Source of the DNA: Candidatus Yonathbacteria bacterium CG_4_8_14_3_um_filter_46_25
GTDB taxonomy: Bacteria; Patescibacteriota; Minisyncoccia; Phycocordibacterales; UBA1539
Assembly (NCBI GenBank): GCA_002788135.1
Contig: PFQT01000051.1
Location: 1-34,860, forward strand
Direction: 5' to 3'
DNA length: 34,860 nucleotides
This document shows positions 7,814 through 18,200 of this stretch, piece after piece. Both the position numbers and the translations under genes were made by a program. Every line of letters begins with the position of its first letter. Within the stretch, counting starts at the first letter, position 1. Under the pieces are notes generated by a model. The model worked only from the letters and a program-made list of their open reading frames with translations. It searched no databases and was not told the origin of the DNA.

Positions 7814-8623
7814 TTATTGAGGGGTCTCTGTTTTACCTCCCTGTATGCCAAAGAGAAGGAGGGCATTTTTCACAAGGGTCTCAGCCATTTCACGCGAGTC
7901 GACACCCCTGATCTCGGCTATGCGCGCTACTATTTCGGTGATGAAAAAAGGTTCATTACGCTTGCCCCGATGCGGCAGGGGCGCCACATAAGGACAATCT
8001 GTTTCCGACATAATCCGATCAACCGGGGCAAATCGAACGACCTCGTCATAGTCATTTGTAAACGTTACGACACCCGGGAAAGAAACCGAAAAATCGAGAT
8101 CGAAATATTTTTTCGCGGTTTCCACGTCGCCGGTAAAAAAATGGATGTCGCCGCGAAGACGATCGCCGTGCTCCCGCTTTTTTGCGTCAAGGATCGCCTG
8201 CATATCGCTGTGCGCATCGCGACAATGGATCATCAGAGGCTTATTTTCTTTGATCGCAAATTCGAGTTGTCGCTCAAAAAGATATTTTTGTCGTTTCTTT
8301 TCAGCGGTATCGCGCGCGTCGATTCTTGAATAATCGAGTCCGCACTCGCCCACCGCAACAACCTTCGGCATGGTGACAAGTCTGTGAAAATAATCCTCAT
8401 CAAAATGATCGTCTTTGTTGTCTGAAGGATGGACCCCGATCGACGAGAATACCGCGTCATAAAAACTTCCGAGCTGAACGGCCGATTGCGAACTCTTGGC
8501 ATCCGTGCCAACGACAATGGTCCAAATGTTACCCGCGCGCATTCGCGTTATCGCTCCTTCAATATCGCCGCTGAACGCATCGTCATTAAGGTGTGAATGT
8601 ATATCGAAATATCTTGGTATCAT
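7814..8623 (-). CDS. tatD: TatD family metal-dependent hydrolase
   Basis: A 269-residue TIM-barrel metallohydrolase of the TatD/YcfH deoxyribonuclease type. Metal ligands are visible in order: FDIHSHLND (HxH), VGECGLDY (Glu), LMIHCRDA (His), DIHFFTG (His) and SETDCPY (Asp). The family trims DNA 3' ends and may act in repair or RNA processing; the exact substrate here is unknown. The ATG at 8623 follows the metG stop by 7 nt, so tatD is coupled to metG, a pairing also common in Firmicutes. A TTG start 21 nt earlier would overlap metG and looks less likely. Confidence 0.93.
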   Translation of the reverse strand: MIPRYFDIHSHLNDDAFSGDIEGAITRMRAGNIWTIVVGTDAKSSQSAVQLGSFYDAVFSSIGVHPSDNKDDHFDEDYFHRLVTMPKVVAVGECGLDYSRIDARDTAEKKRQKYLFERQLEFAIKENKPLMIHCRDAHSDMQAILDAKKREHGDRLRGDIHFFTGDVETAKKYFDLDFSVSFPGVVTFTNDYDEVVRFAPVDRIMSETDCPYVAPLPHRGKRNEPFFITEIVARIAEIRGVDSREMAETLVKNALLLFGIQGGKTETPQ

Positions 8624-8630
8624 ACGGTTG

Positions 8631-10181
8631 TCATTTTCTCGCAAAAAGCGGCGCGGAGGGCGATTCCGTTTTGAAAGCCCGCGGTTTCCCCTCTTTATCG
8701 AGAGAAGCGCGTAAAAATCCGCTGATACTGCCGGCTGTTCTTGGCATTACCGGAGCAAGAGCGGACGACACATAGTAAAGACCGTACAGAACTCCCCAAA
8801 TAATATTTTCTGTTTTTTCTTTGTCTGTCTTAATGAGCTTGAACGGCTCATAATCGGCTATGTACCCATCCAGCGTCCTGATAATCTTCCATATCTCATC
8901 CATTGCTCCGTTGATATCGAAAGATTCCATACTTTTGTGATACGCGGGCAGAAACATGTTGTCAATGACATACGGGATGCCATATCCTTCCCCGTTCGCG
9001 ACACAAGAGACTTTTTCAAGTTTTGTGCGAAGAGGAATGTCGCCGATCGTATTTTTCATCACACTGCCGGAAAAATACCGCTCTGCCATTTTCAATGTTC
9101 GTGAAACGAGATTCCCCAGACCGTTAGCGAGATTAGCGTTGTAAAGTTCGACAAATCGTTCATAGGTAAAATCACCGTCTTCGGTCGTCGGTATTTCTCG
9201 CGCAAGATAATATCGCATCGAATCGCTCCCGAATTCGGCTATATATTGATTCGGGTCGACAACATTCCCTATTGTCTTCGACATTTTCTTCCCCCGCGAA
9301 GTGATGAATCCGTGGATCAGAATCGTTTTCGGAAGCGGGATACCGGCCGAGAGAAGCATTGCCGGCCAGATCACCGTATGGAAACGAGAGATATCCTTGC
9401 CAATCACATGAACATCGGCGGGCCAGAATTTATCAAAATTTTCATGGTCGTCCCGACCGAATCCAAGCGCCGAAAGATAGTTTGATAACGCGTCGCACCA
9501 CACATAGATCATCTGCCCGTTATCGTTCGGAACCGGAATGCCCCACGGAATATCTCCTTCCGGCCTTGAAAAACTGACATCGACGGGATCATTCGAGAGC
9601 AACGCAAGAGTTTCGTTCCTGCGAGCTTGAGGAAAAATCGCGATATCCCCATTTTCTATTTTCTCACGTATCTCGTTCGTATACTTTGAAAGCCGAAAAA
9701 AATAATTTTCTTCTTCGATGCGCTCCGGAATCGTATCGTGAAGAGGACATTTCCCCGACACCAGCTCTTTTTCCGTTATGAACGTCTCGCACCCGACACA
9801 ATAAAGGCCTCGATACGTCCCTTTATAGATATCACCGGCGGCCACAAGCTTGGTCCATACCGCCTTTGCTCCAGGCCAATGATTCTCTTGATCGGATGTC
9901 CGTATGAAAAAATCATAAGAAATATCGAGAGATGAAAACAATTCCTTGAATTTGAGAACATTCGCATCGACGAACGCCTGCGGTCCTTTCCCTGTTGCGG
10001 TCGCCGAACGAATGATCTTATCGCCATGTTCGTCGGTACCGGTAAGAAAGAAGGTTTCCTTCCCAACCATTCGATGATATCGAGCGATAATGTCGGCGAG
10101 TACTGTTGTATAGATATGCCCCATATGTGGCGCATCGTTCGCGTAAAAAATAGGCGTCGTAACATAGAAAGTGTTTTTCAT
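8631..10181 (-). CDS. metG: Methionyl-tRNA synthetase
   Basis: A 516-residue class I synthetase that charges tRNA-Met. It begins MKNTFYVTTPIFYANDAPHM with the HIGH-type motif HMGH at residues 19-22. The zinc knuckle is CVGC plus CPLH, the CPLH half-site being a known variant. KMSKTIGN is present near residue 300, followed by the helical anticodon-binding domain (WKIIRTLDGYIADYEPFKL). There is no C-terminal EMAP/Trbp tRNA-binding extension, so this is the short form. The start at 10181 fits the conserved N-terminus and sits 9 nt below a -10 element, predicting a leaderless message. Confidence 0.97.
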   Translation of the reverse strand: MKNTFYVTTPIFYANDAPHMGHIYTTVLADIIARYHRMVGKETFFLTGTDEHGDKIIRSATATGKGPQAFVDANVLKFKELFSSLDISYDFFIRTSDQENHWPGAKAVWTKLVAAGDIYKGTYRGLYCVGCETFITEKELVSGKCPLHDTIPERIEEENYFFRLSKYTNEIREKIENGDIAIFPQARRNETLALLSNDPVDVSFSRPEGDIPWGIPVPNDNGQMIYVWCDALSNYLSALGFGRDDHENFDKFWPADVHVIGKDISRFHTVIWPAMLLSAGIPLPKTILIHGFITSRGKKMSKTIGNVVDPNQYIAEFGSDSMRYYLAREIPTTEDGDFTYERFVELYNANLANGLGNLVSRTLKMAERYFSGSVMKNTIGDIPLRTKLEKVSCVANGEGYGIPYVIDNMFLPAYHKSMESFDINGAMDEIWKIIRTLDGYIADYEPFKLIKTDKEKTENIIWGVLYGLYYVSSALAPVMPRTAGSISGFLRASLDKEGKPRAFKTESPSAPLFARK

Positions 10182-10190
10182 ACAAAAAAC

Positions 10191-10218
10191 AGTATACACA
10201 AACACTGAAAAGTTTCAA
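10191..10218 (-). promoter_or_regulatory. metG-tatD promoter
   Basis: On the minus strand TTGAAA (10218-10213), a 16-nt spacer and TATACT (10196-10191) are followed after 9 nt by the metG ATG. The expected transcript start is 1-3 nt before the ATG. Confidence 0.65.
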
Positions 10219-10244
10219 AAAAAGACACCTGATTCATCGCAACG

Positions 10245-11321
10245 TTACTTGCCAGTCGCGCGATTCTTTCTGGTAATGTCGTTGGTAATTTCAATGAGCG
10301 TGGCGGCAATGGGGACAGAGAGCAATATACCAAGAAAACCGGCAAGTTGGGCACCAATAATAAGAGCAAGCACAACAAGGATCGGAGGGACACCAACCAC
10401 CTTTCTCACCACAAGCGGATAGATAAGATGATTTTCAAACTGCTGAATGATAAGATAGAACCCAGCGACCACAAGACTAAGGGTCACACCACCAGTAATA
10501 AATCCGAGCAGTATCGCCGGAATGGACGCGAGAATAGGACCGAAAACGGGAATAAGTTCAAAAAGCGCCGCAAGAACCGCGAAGAGAAACGCGTACGGAA
10601 CTCTAATAATGGTCAAGCCGAGATACACCAAGACACCGATGATAAATCCGAGAATGAGCTGTCCTTGCATCCATAATCCTATTTTCAGCTGTGAACGCTT
10701 CCAGAGATCAACCACATAATCCCGATGCCGGAGCGGAATGATAAGCTTCAAGAAATTTTCAATCCCTCTATCCTGGACGGCAAGATAAAAAGAGACGACG
10801 ATAATAAGAAAGAAACTAAAGACACCCCCAAAAATCCGACTCATCGCCTCGAACGCGCCACCGGAAATGTCAGAAAATCGATTCATCAAACTCCGCAACC
10901 CTTCAAGAGTAGCCGGTATCGATAATCCTTTTGACAGACCATTGACAATATCCTGTCCTCCGCCAAGAGGCGCTTGCGCAACGACAGTATCTGACGCTCC
11001 GTTAATGACGTAGTCCGGCATAATACCAATAACCCCGCTCACTTCTTGCGCGAGAGAAGGAACAAGAAAATAAAAAATACCGGCAAGAGAGAACGCGATG
11101 ATCGCATACACAAAGATCACCGCTGGAATTCTTGGAATACGGTAACGAGCAAACCATTTTGTCGCCGGCTCGATTGCCGAAGCAATCACCACCGCGACCA
11201 ACACGACCAAAATAACATCAATGATCAGATACAGTGCGTAAAAAAACAGGAGAAACAACAGTGTCTTTATGATAGCACCGGAAGTGATAGTTATCGTTAT
11301 GTTGTTGCTATTATCGTTCAT
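10245..11321 (-). CDS. AI-2E/PerM family membrane protein
   Basis: A 358-residue polytopic membrane protein with about eight hydrophobic segments. These include an N-terminal hairpin (LFLLFFYALYLIIDVILVVLVAVVIASAI) ending in EPATKWFARYRIPR, typical of the family. The C-terminal half carries the conserved GYLG-like part (GQLILGFIIGVLVYLGL) and ELIPVFGPILASIPAILLGF, the family hallmark. Members are proposed exporters or permeases, some linked to Na+/H+ exchange; substrate cannot be read from sequence. The ATG at 11321 lies 6 nt below an extended -10, which decides this start over longer versions. Confidence 0.9.
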   Translation of the reverse strand: MNDNSNNITITITSGAIIKTLLFLLFFYALYLIIDVILVVLVAVVIASAIEPATKWFARYRIPRIPAVIFVYAIIAFSLAGIFYFLVPSLAQEVSGVIGIMPDYVINGASDTVVAQAPLGGGQDIVNGLSKGLSIPATLEGLRSLMNRFSDISGGAFEAMSRIFGGVFSFFLIIVVSFYLAVQDRGIENFLKLIIPLRHRDYVVDLWKRSQLKIGLWMQGQLILGFIIGVLVYLGLTIIRVPYAFLFAVLAALFELIPVFGPILASIPAILLGFITGGVTLSLVVAGFYLIIQQFENHLIYPLVVRKVVGVPPILVVLALIIGAQLAGFLGILLSVPIAATLIEITNDITRKNRATGK

Positions 11322-11327
11322 GACTCC

Positions 11328-11336
11328 ATGATACCA
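11328..11336 (-). promoter_or_regulatory. Promoter of the PerM-like gene
   Basis: The minus strand reads TGGTATCAT, an extended -10 (TGn plus TATCAT), ending 6 nt before the ATG. This places transcription start at or within one base of the ATG. I see no good -35. Confidence 0.5.
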
Positions 11337-11385
11337 CTCTGTCCCAAGTAAATGAAGCCCCACACGCGATTAACCATAAGGAAAA

Positions 11386-12657
11386 TCACATCTTAAGTAT
11401 CCGTGCAATACTCTTTTTGTCGGTATGCGGGCCGACCATCGCCATGTTTAACCGCTCATCAACAAACAGGCGATTGGCAACCCTTTTGATCTGCTGTGGT
11501 GTTACTTCTCTGACCTTTTTCATGATCTCGCGGGGTGTTATAACCGAATGTTTAAGAACATGCTGTACTCCATAAAATGTTGCCATCGAGTCGCTTGACT
11601 CAAGCTCAAGGGACATACTCCCCGCGATGTGATCTTTGACTTTTTTCAGCTCATCTTCTGAAACGGTTTCTTTTTTTAGCTTCCCGACCTCGTCGATAAC
11701 CGCTCGTATCACCTCGCGCACTCTTTTGTTGTCCACGCCGGCAGATATCTGAAATACCCCATGGTCGGTATGAAGCTCGTTGTACGCGCGAACATAATAG
11801 CCAACCCCCATCTCCTCTCGTATGCGTTGGAAAAGTCGCGAGCTCATACCGCTACCAAGAAGCGCCGCCATAACGTCAATAATGAAATTATCGCGATGAT
11901 GTATGCCGTAAGACCTAAAACCAAGCACAATATGCGACTGATCCGTTTTTTTTGCTTCAAGCAATACTCCAGGCGCTTTTTGCTCCTCGTTTACTTTTCG
12001 TTTATTATCTTTTTTCGTCGTAGCGACAACGTCAAATTTTTTTTCAATGAGAGATAGGATGTGTTTCTCGTTGAATTTTCCCGCAATAACAACCGTTGTC
12101 GCCGACGCGACATAATGCCGCTTTCGGTAATCAAGGAGCTGCTCCCGTTTGAAACTCGTTACGATTTTCTTCTCGCCGGCGATGTTCCACCCTGCCGGTT
12201 GGTTTCCATACAAAAGGTTCATAAAAAGATCCTGCACATGGCGAGCGGGCGTATCTTCGTACATATTTATCTCTTCAACAATAACGCCCTTCTCCTTCTC
12301 TATTTCTTCAACGCTAAAAACCGGGCCAACATAGATATCAGAGACAACATCAAGTATGCGATCAAGGTGCCGCGAATGAGACTTTGCAAAATACCCGGTA
12401 TATTCCTGGCTGGTGAATGCATTATATCCCGCACCGATCTCGTCTAACTCTTTGGCTATGTCGATCGCCCTGGGGCGCTTTACCGTACCTTTAAAGCACA
12501 AGTGTTCAAGAAAGTGCGAAATACCGTTTATATCCTTCGTTTCGTACTTTGAACCTGCCCGTACTAAAACAAGCGCAGTGGCTGTAATGCTTCCTTTCAT
12601 GGGAACAAGAATGACCGTGAGTCCGTTCTTAAATACTTTTTTTCTGAAAACTGCCAT
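11386..12657 (-). CDS. M16 family zinc metallopeptidase
   Basis: A 423-residue pitrilysin/processing-peptidase-like protease. The inverted zinc motif HFLEH is at residues 48-52 and the third ligand Glu lies in the VEE about 76 residues later (128-129). The two M16 halves are present: the N-terminal active domain and the C-terminal inactive domain (GFRSYGIHHRDNFIIDVMAALLG, SSRLFQRIREEMGVGYYV with its R-Y pair). This length suits the homodimeric bacterial family. There is no signal peptide, so a cytoplasmic location is likely. It starts 3 nt after the stop of the upstream surface protein and is probably translationally coupled to it. Confidence 0.93.
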   Translation of the reverse strand: MAVFRKKVFKNGLTVILVPMKGSITATALVLVRAGSKYETKDINGISHFLEHLCFKGTVKRPRAIDIAKELDEIGAGYNAFTSQEYTGYFAKSHSRHLDRILDVVSDIYVGPVFSVEEIEKEKGVIVEEINMYEDTPARHVQDLFMNLLYGNQPAGWNIAGEKKIVTSFKREQLLDYRKRHYVASATTVVIAGKFNEKHILSLIEKKFDVVATTKKDNKRKVNEEQKAPGVLLEAKKTDQSHIVLGFRSYGIHHRDNFIIDVMAALLGSGMSSRLFQRIREEMGVGYYVRAYNELHTDHGVFQISAGVDNKRVREVIRAVIDEVGKLKKETVSEDELKKVKDHIAGSMSLELESSDSMATFYGVQHVLKHSVITPREIMKKVREVTPQQIKRVANRLFVDERLNMAMVGPHTDKKSIARILKM

Positions 12658-12660
12658 TGA

Positions 12661-14616
12661 TCAATTAACAACGTCTGATTCGTCGGGGCGGTATCGTGGA
12701 TCTGTCTTTGTTTCCGTGGTTATTTCACCTTCCTCATCCGTCAAAAGCCCTTTGGTAAAATCGTCCTCACCGGAGAGAACCGTCTCGGAAATAAGTTGCG
12801 GCGCGTCCCCGATATGTTTGATACTCGGGAGTAAACTGACCTGAAACGCGACCTCTCGCGGTTGTGCCGCAAACCCCGTTCCCGCTTTTATTTTCCCAAC
12901 ATTCCATACGACCTCTTTTGTCGACCCGTCGTAAGTGATATCTTCGTTATAGGGCGAAGTCAAACCGACCCAGTCGACATAAATCGGAAGCGAAGCGCGT
13001 ACGACAGCTGACGAAACATTATTGGAAACATTGGTGACCGTCCAGATGATCGTATACGTGGTCCGCTGTTCCGCTTTGGGAGGCATCGGCCCCGTGTTGG
13101 CAAACGGACCGACATAGTGTACCGCCCGAGCGACAAGATTGACAGCAGATCCAAATTTTACTTTCTGGACCACTGTTGAGTTGATCTCCTCGGGAACGCT
13201 GATATCGGACACGCGCAATCCTTTCGCTTTCACTTCGACGGTTATTACCGGATTCACAAAGACCGATCCATCCTTACCAAGTAATGGTTTTGAACCAAAA
13301 GAGAATGGGAGAAGCCCGCTTGAACCCGGCTCAACAACAGCAAGTGATCTAGTGCCGATCTTGTTCCAAATGATCGTATCGTTAATAGACTCGAAATAAC
13401 CGCCATTCCCTGGAGATACCGAAAACCTATTGAGAGTATCTCCTGAAATTTTTGCTTCGATCTGAACATCAAGTATGGTCGTCGGGACGTTGCTTTTCCA
13501 CGTTATCACGCCGGAAACATTCGTAGTATTACCGGCCGCAACGTACTCCCCCTGCGCATTAGTAGCGCCAAGTTTAACGTCAAGGCCAATGAACGGCTGG
13601 CTAACTATCACATTTCCGGAAATAAAATTGTAGACGACACCGATCTTTTCCTGCTCAGTTTTGTCCCCAACGCCAACCCGGACGTTGAATTCTTTTTTCT
13701 CTCCTTCATAGCCAGTGAGGTATCCTTTTATTTTTATGTTTCGTTTCCCCGCAACGGAAAGATCTCCGATCCGCCACACATTATTGTCGCTGTTCCGCGG
13801 AGCGGGAATAGCCGACTTAAATTGAAAGCCAAGAGGATAACCTATCGTGACAAACAAATTTTTAATATCTTCGGATGAATTTGAATTAACATCAACATTT
13901 ATCTCAAATTCTTCTTTTTGGCTTATCTCTTTAATCAAACCGAGAGTCACATTGAGCGGCGATGATATTATGTTTATTTCATATGGTTTTTCAATATTTT
14001 GGATCGCGTTTGACCCTTCGAATCTAAACTCAAGAGATGTTGTTATTGCCACTTTGCTATTCTCTTCACCGAAAATGATACCCGTTATCGTCTTTTCTAC
14101 GGTTTCATGCCTGCCGACCTTTTCAAAATGCTCTTTTGTTTCGGAAAGCTCATCCGATGAATCACGAGATATGTATGCCCCCGCGGGGAACGTGACGAAG
14201 AGGTCCGCGCCATCGATGTCACTATCATTATTATTGGTAATTTTTACGGTAATAGTGAAATCATCGCCCCCTTTTATCGATATCGGCCCTTCGATCGAGA
14301 TATCAACCTCATCAACGGATACGGTATTCCTCCCACTGTAAAAACTATAGAACATAAACGCAATCGCGCACAAAAAAAACAGGAAGGAGATGCCGAGAAG
14401 CGTCTTGATTATTCCATATTTATTCTTTCGCGTTTTCCCTATTTTCGATTGCATGGCAGGTATATCCCATTCTTTTCCAACATCATACGTCTGCTCGCTT
14501 AATATTCCAGTCATCACCGCCCGATCTTCGAACTGTTTCGCATATAAATCGCTCCTCAGTTTTTGTATTTTGTCATCTTGGACGGGTTCTTTTTTCTCCA
14601 ATTTTTTCTCTTCCAT
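12661..14616 (-). CDS. Membrane-anchored surface protein with DUF11/CARDB-like repeats
   Basis: A 651-residue protein with a ~67-residue charged N-terminal part inside the cell, one membrane segment (about 68-94) and a ~550-residue outer part made of beta-sandwich repeats. Repeats are recognisable from phrases such as DDFTITVKITNNNDSDIDGADL, TVTNVSNNVSSAVV and VSGVITWKSNVPTT, which resemble DUF11/CARDB domains (N-rich turns, xVxVT/TNxG). The tail is acidic and probably disordered. A structural or adhesive envelope role is inferred. It has its own perfect extended -10, although it follows recO closely. The downstream M16 peptidase is coupled to it. Confidence 0.85.
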   Translation of the reverse strand: MEEKKLEKKEPVQDDKIQKLRSDLYAKQFEDRAVMTGILSEQTYDVGKEWDIPAMQSKIGKTRKNKYGIIKTLLGISFLFFLCAIAFMFYSFYSGRNTVSVDEVDISIEGPISIKGGDDFTITVKITNNNDSDIDGADLFVTFPAGAYISRDSSDELSETKEHFEKVGRHETVEKTITGIIFGEENSKVAITTSLEFRFEGSNAIQNIEKPYEINIISSPLNVTLGLIKEISQKEEFEINVDVNSNSSEDIKNLFVTIGYPLGFQFKSAIPAPRNSDNNVWRIGDLSVAGKRNIKIKGYLTGYEGEKKEFNVRVGVGDKTEQEKIGVVYNFISGNVIVSQPFIGLDVKLGATNAQGEYVAAGNTTNVSGVITWKSNVPTTILDVQIEAKISGDTLNRFSVSPGNGGYFESINDTIIWNKIGTRSLAVVEPGSSGLLPFSFGSKPLLGKDGSVFVNPVITVEVKAKGLRVSDISVPEEINSTVVQKVKFGSAVNLVARAVHYVGPFANTGPMPPKAEQRTTYTIIWTVTNVSNNVSSAVVRASLPIYVDWVGLTSPYNEDITYDGSTKEVVWNVGKIKAGTGFAAQPREVAFQVSLLPSIKHIGDAPQLISETVLSGEDDFTKGLLTDEEGEITTETKTDPRYRPDESDVVN

Positions 14617-14623
14617 GTCGTTT

Positions 14624-14632
14624 ATTATACCA
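14624..14632 (-). promoter_or_regulatory. Promoter of the DUF11-like gene
   Basis: The minus strand reads TGGTATAAT, a perfect extended -10, ending 7 nt before the ATG at 14616. The expected transcript start is at the ATG or one base before it. The -35 region is weak. Confidence 0.65.
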
Positions 14633-14646
14633 TGAGCTCTGCCAAC

Positions 14647-15237
14647 TCAAAGATGCGCCGCGCTGATCGCTTGATTTATCCTCGCCACCAATTCTCGCCG
14701 AAGAGGACGCATTGACGCAAACGCGTCAATGCTCCACGAGTCTCCAGAGAAAAGCTCGCGATCAGAAGCGTGCGCTTCCCAATAGCCAAGGTGATAAAGT
14801 ATCTTTGACACGAAAAGAACTTCAAAATCGCGCAGTTCCTCTTTCAAGAAGATGCCTTTCTCAAGAAACGCCATACCACATATAACATCATCAAAGAGCC
14901 CGCTGTCAGCCGTTTCTCCGACGAACATTTTTTTCAAGAGAAGGAGCGGCGCGGCTATCGCTTCCCGTTTCTTCTCGTCGCCCATAATACTCGAGAACGA
15001 ACGTCGCGTTTCAGCGCTGATGATCCTCCATGACCCTCTTCCTCGCACCATATCGATATTGATCAACGAGAGAGAGCGAAGATTGTACCGTTGCTTTGAG
15101 CGCAACTCCCGCACTCCTTGCGCCCGTGCGAATACAATGCCAAATTCTTTGGTAAAAAGACGGAGTAAACGGCTCGATTCGCCAATATCAAAATATGTCA
15201 GAATGATTGCCGGTGATCTGTAAATATGATATGACAC
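14647..15237 (-). CDS. recO: DNA repair protein RecO
   Basis: A 196-residue protein that starts with the RecO OB fold: IYRSPAIILTYFDIGESSRLLRLFTKEFGIVFARAQGVRELRSKQR. A helical domain follows. It is shorter than E. coli RecO (242) and I see no zinc-binding Cys cluster. RecO loads RecA on SSB-covered DNA; RecA and SSB are encoded in this window. The start is GTG at 15237, 19 nt after the ileS stop, so it should be co-transcribed with ileS. No Shine-Dalgarno is seen. Confidence 0.88.
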   Translation of the reverse strand: MSYHIYRSPAIILTYFDIGESSRLLRLFTKEFGIVFARAQGVRELRSKQRYNLRSLSLINIDMVRGRGSWRIISAETRRSFSSIMGDEKKREAIAAPLLLLKKMFVGETADSGLFDDVICGMAFLEKGIFLKEELRDFEVLFVSKILYHLGYWEAHASDRELFSGDSWSIDAFASMRPLRRELVARINQAISAAHL

Positions 15238-15256
15238 TTTCGGTTTTTTTCTTCAA

Positions 15257-18200
15257 CTACTCCTCGAGACAAAGCGATATCTGAAGACGAATATCGCCAA
15301 GATCAACATCTTGCTCCTGGTCTTCGCCTGAATAGCGGACTTCTTTTATTCCGCTCACGCGCTTCAGATTTTCGGTAAATTCTTTAACAAACGCCTTTCC
15401 TGACGTGTCGGTCTTTACCGTGAGGATCGCGCAATCGGTCGGAACAAAATTTTTTTGCTTGCGCCCATCTTGGATGGTTCGCATCAGCTCGCGAAACATC
15501 CCCTCTTTTTTGAGTTCGGGAGTAATGATCGTATCAAGTACCACTCTCGAACCATTGGCGCCGGCGCCATTAACGAACTCTATCTCCTTTACATTGATCT
15601 CATCGGCAAGAATTCCCTCGACTTTGTCCCACTCTTTCGGCTTTTCACCGCCATGCCCGATGGTTAGCTTCCGGAGCGGCTGACGAACCTTAATACCATG
15701 TCGCGCGCGCTCCATAAGCGCCATCGCCGCGAATGAACGTACGAATTTCATACTTACCAAGATTTCCTTATCGACAGAACCCTGTTTCGGCCACGCTTCC
15801 AGATGCACGCTCTCTTCCGTTCCTCCCACCCGCGCATACAGCTCTTCGGCAAGGAACGGCATGGTCGGCGCGATGATCATGGCGGTTTCTCCAAGCACAT
15901 ATCGAAGCGTTGCGAGTGCTTTGTTCTTTTCCTGAATATCATCGCTCTTAAACCGCGATCGCGATCGTCTTACATACCATGTCGAGAGATCGTCAACAAA
16001 TTCACCGATCGCCCTGATTGCTCGGTCAAGCAGGTAAGTATTAAACGCATCGTCAACGGCGGCAAGCAATTCACCCACGCGGGCAACAATCCACCGGTCG
16101 AGAGCATTGGAGCTCGTGTCAACCGCCTTGACCGCGGCATCGCGATAGAGATCATAAAATGAAAGGACATTCAGCAAACGAATGACTATTTTCTTTTGCG
16201 CCTCATCAACCCCTTTCTCGGAAAAGTTGAGCTCTTCGCCGTGCGACACGGGCGACGAAAGAAGATAATAGCGCAAGGCATCGGCACTGTAGCGGTTGAT
16301 AACGTTCATCGGCTCCGGGTAATTCTTGAGACGCTTGCTCATCTTCTGTCCATCCTCAGCGAGAATCATGCCATTGACGATCACGTTCTTAAACGCGCTC
16401 GTATCAAAAAGTCCGACCGAGAGCACCAGCATGTTATAGAACCATCCGCGCGTCTGATCCAATCCCTCGGCGATAAAATCGGCGGGGAAATTACGCTTGA
16501 AAATATCTTCATTCTCGAACGGATAATGAAATTGAGCATACGGCATTGATCCCGACTCGAACCAGCAATCAAATACATCCGTCACACGCGACATCTCGCC
16601 GCCGCACGCACATGTAAATTTCACTTCATCAATAAATGGCTTATGCAGGTCTATCTCGTAATGGTCATCATGCGGAAACGGAATAAACGGCAGTTCCATG
16701 ATCTCGCCGTTTTTGATGAAATACGTTCCCTCATCTTCTCGAAGCGCGGCGGCGCCTGCAGTATCGAGACCCCGGGACCCCGCAACAAGCATCCATGCCG
16801 GGCTTTCGTGGGTAACAATAACGATATTTTTTCCGATATATTTTTCATTCGCTTCAAAAAGAGCATCCATCGCGCGCCGCCTTACATTGGTCACGTTTTC
16901 CGCTCCTTGCGGAGCTTTGACGAACCGCTCGATCGTTGAAGAAAAATACCCTCGATACGCATCAACGCTTTTCCCCTCAAATTCACCGGCACCGATCTCA
17001 CCCAAACGGCTGTCGAAAATAACCGCCGAAGAAATACCCAGTTCACTTGCGAGGATAGTGGCGGTTTCTTTTGTGCGCACAAAGGGAGAAGAAATAATAA
17101 TGTCTATCTTTTTATCCTTGAGCTGTTTTGCTGAACGAAGAATGCTTGCTTTCCCATTCTCTGTCAGATGATGCTGATTGTCCGGCCGCGAGCTCATTAC
17201 GTTCATGGTGTTGTTCTCCGCCTCGCCGTGGCGCATAAGATAAAAATTGTTTTTTGCGCCGATTCTTTTTTTAATATCGTCAACCGAACCGATGATCTCT
17301 TGTTTTTCGCATGCACCGCATTTCCACACAGGCAGGGGCGCGCCCCAAAACCGCGCTCGCGATATCGCCCAATCACGAGCTCCTTCAAGCCACTTTCCAA
17401 ATCTGCCGTCCTTGATAGTTTCAGGAACCCACTGTACTGTTGCGTTTACTTCAAGAAGCCTGTCTTTTATCGCCGTAACTTTGACGAACCATGACGATGC
17501 CGCGTAGTTGAGGAGCGGCGTATCGCATCGCCAACAGTGCGGATACGGGTGTGTGATCTTTTCCTTAGAAAAGAGGAGGCCTTTCCCCGAGAGAAATTTT
17601 ATGATCTCGATATCCGTCTTTTGGTGATCGTCTTTTGGCTTCACCTGCTCTCCCGCAAAATCTTTCACTTCGGCGGCAAACTTTCCGTCCATGCTGACGT
17701 GTTGCACGAACGGCAACCTCTTCTTTTTTCCGAGCTCCATATCGTCCTCGCCGAACGCTGGCGCGATGTGGACGATACCGGTGCCGCTCCCGGTTGTTAC
17801 GAAGTCTGCCGGATATATTTTCCAACCATTCTCGCGATTTTCGAGAGAGATGTCGTTTGCGTAATAATCAAAAAGCGGTTTGTATCTTTTGCCGATCAAA
17901 TCTTTACCCTTGAGCTCCCGTACGATATCATACTCGCCGAGAGTAACACGTGCTCTGTCTTTGGCAAGAATAAAATGATCTTCCCGCGCGCCCCGAAGCG
18001 CGACTTCCACATACGCGACATCCTCTCCGACCGCAAGCGCGACATTCCCCGGCAATGTCCATGGGGTCGTCGTCCACGCAAGCATGTGTGTTCCCGGCTT
18101 GTCCTCAAGCTCAAACTTCACCGTCACCGAGATGTCGGTGATATCTTTATAACCGAGCGTCACCTCCGTGTTGGCAAGCGTCGTTTCACACCGCGGACAG

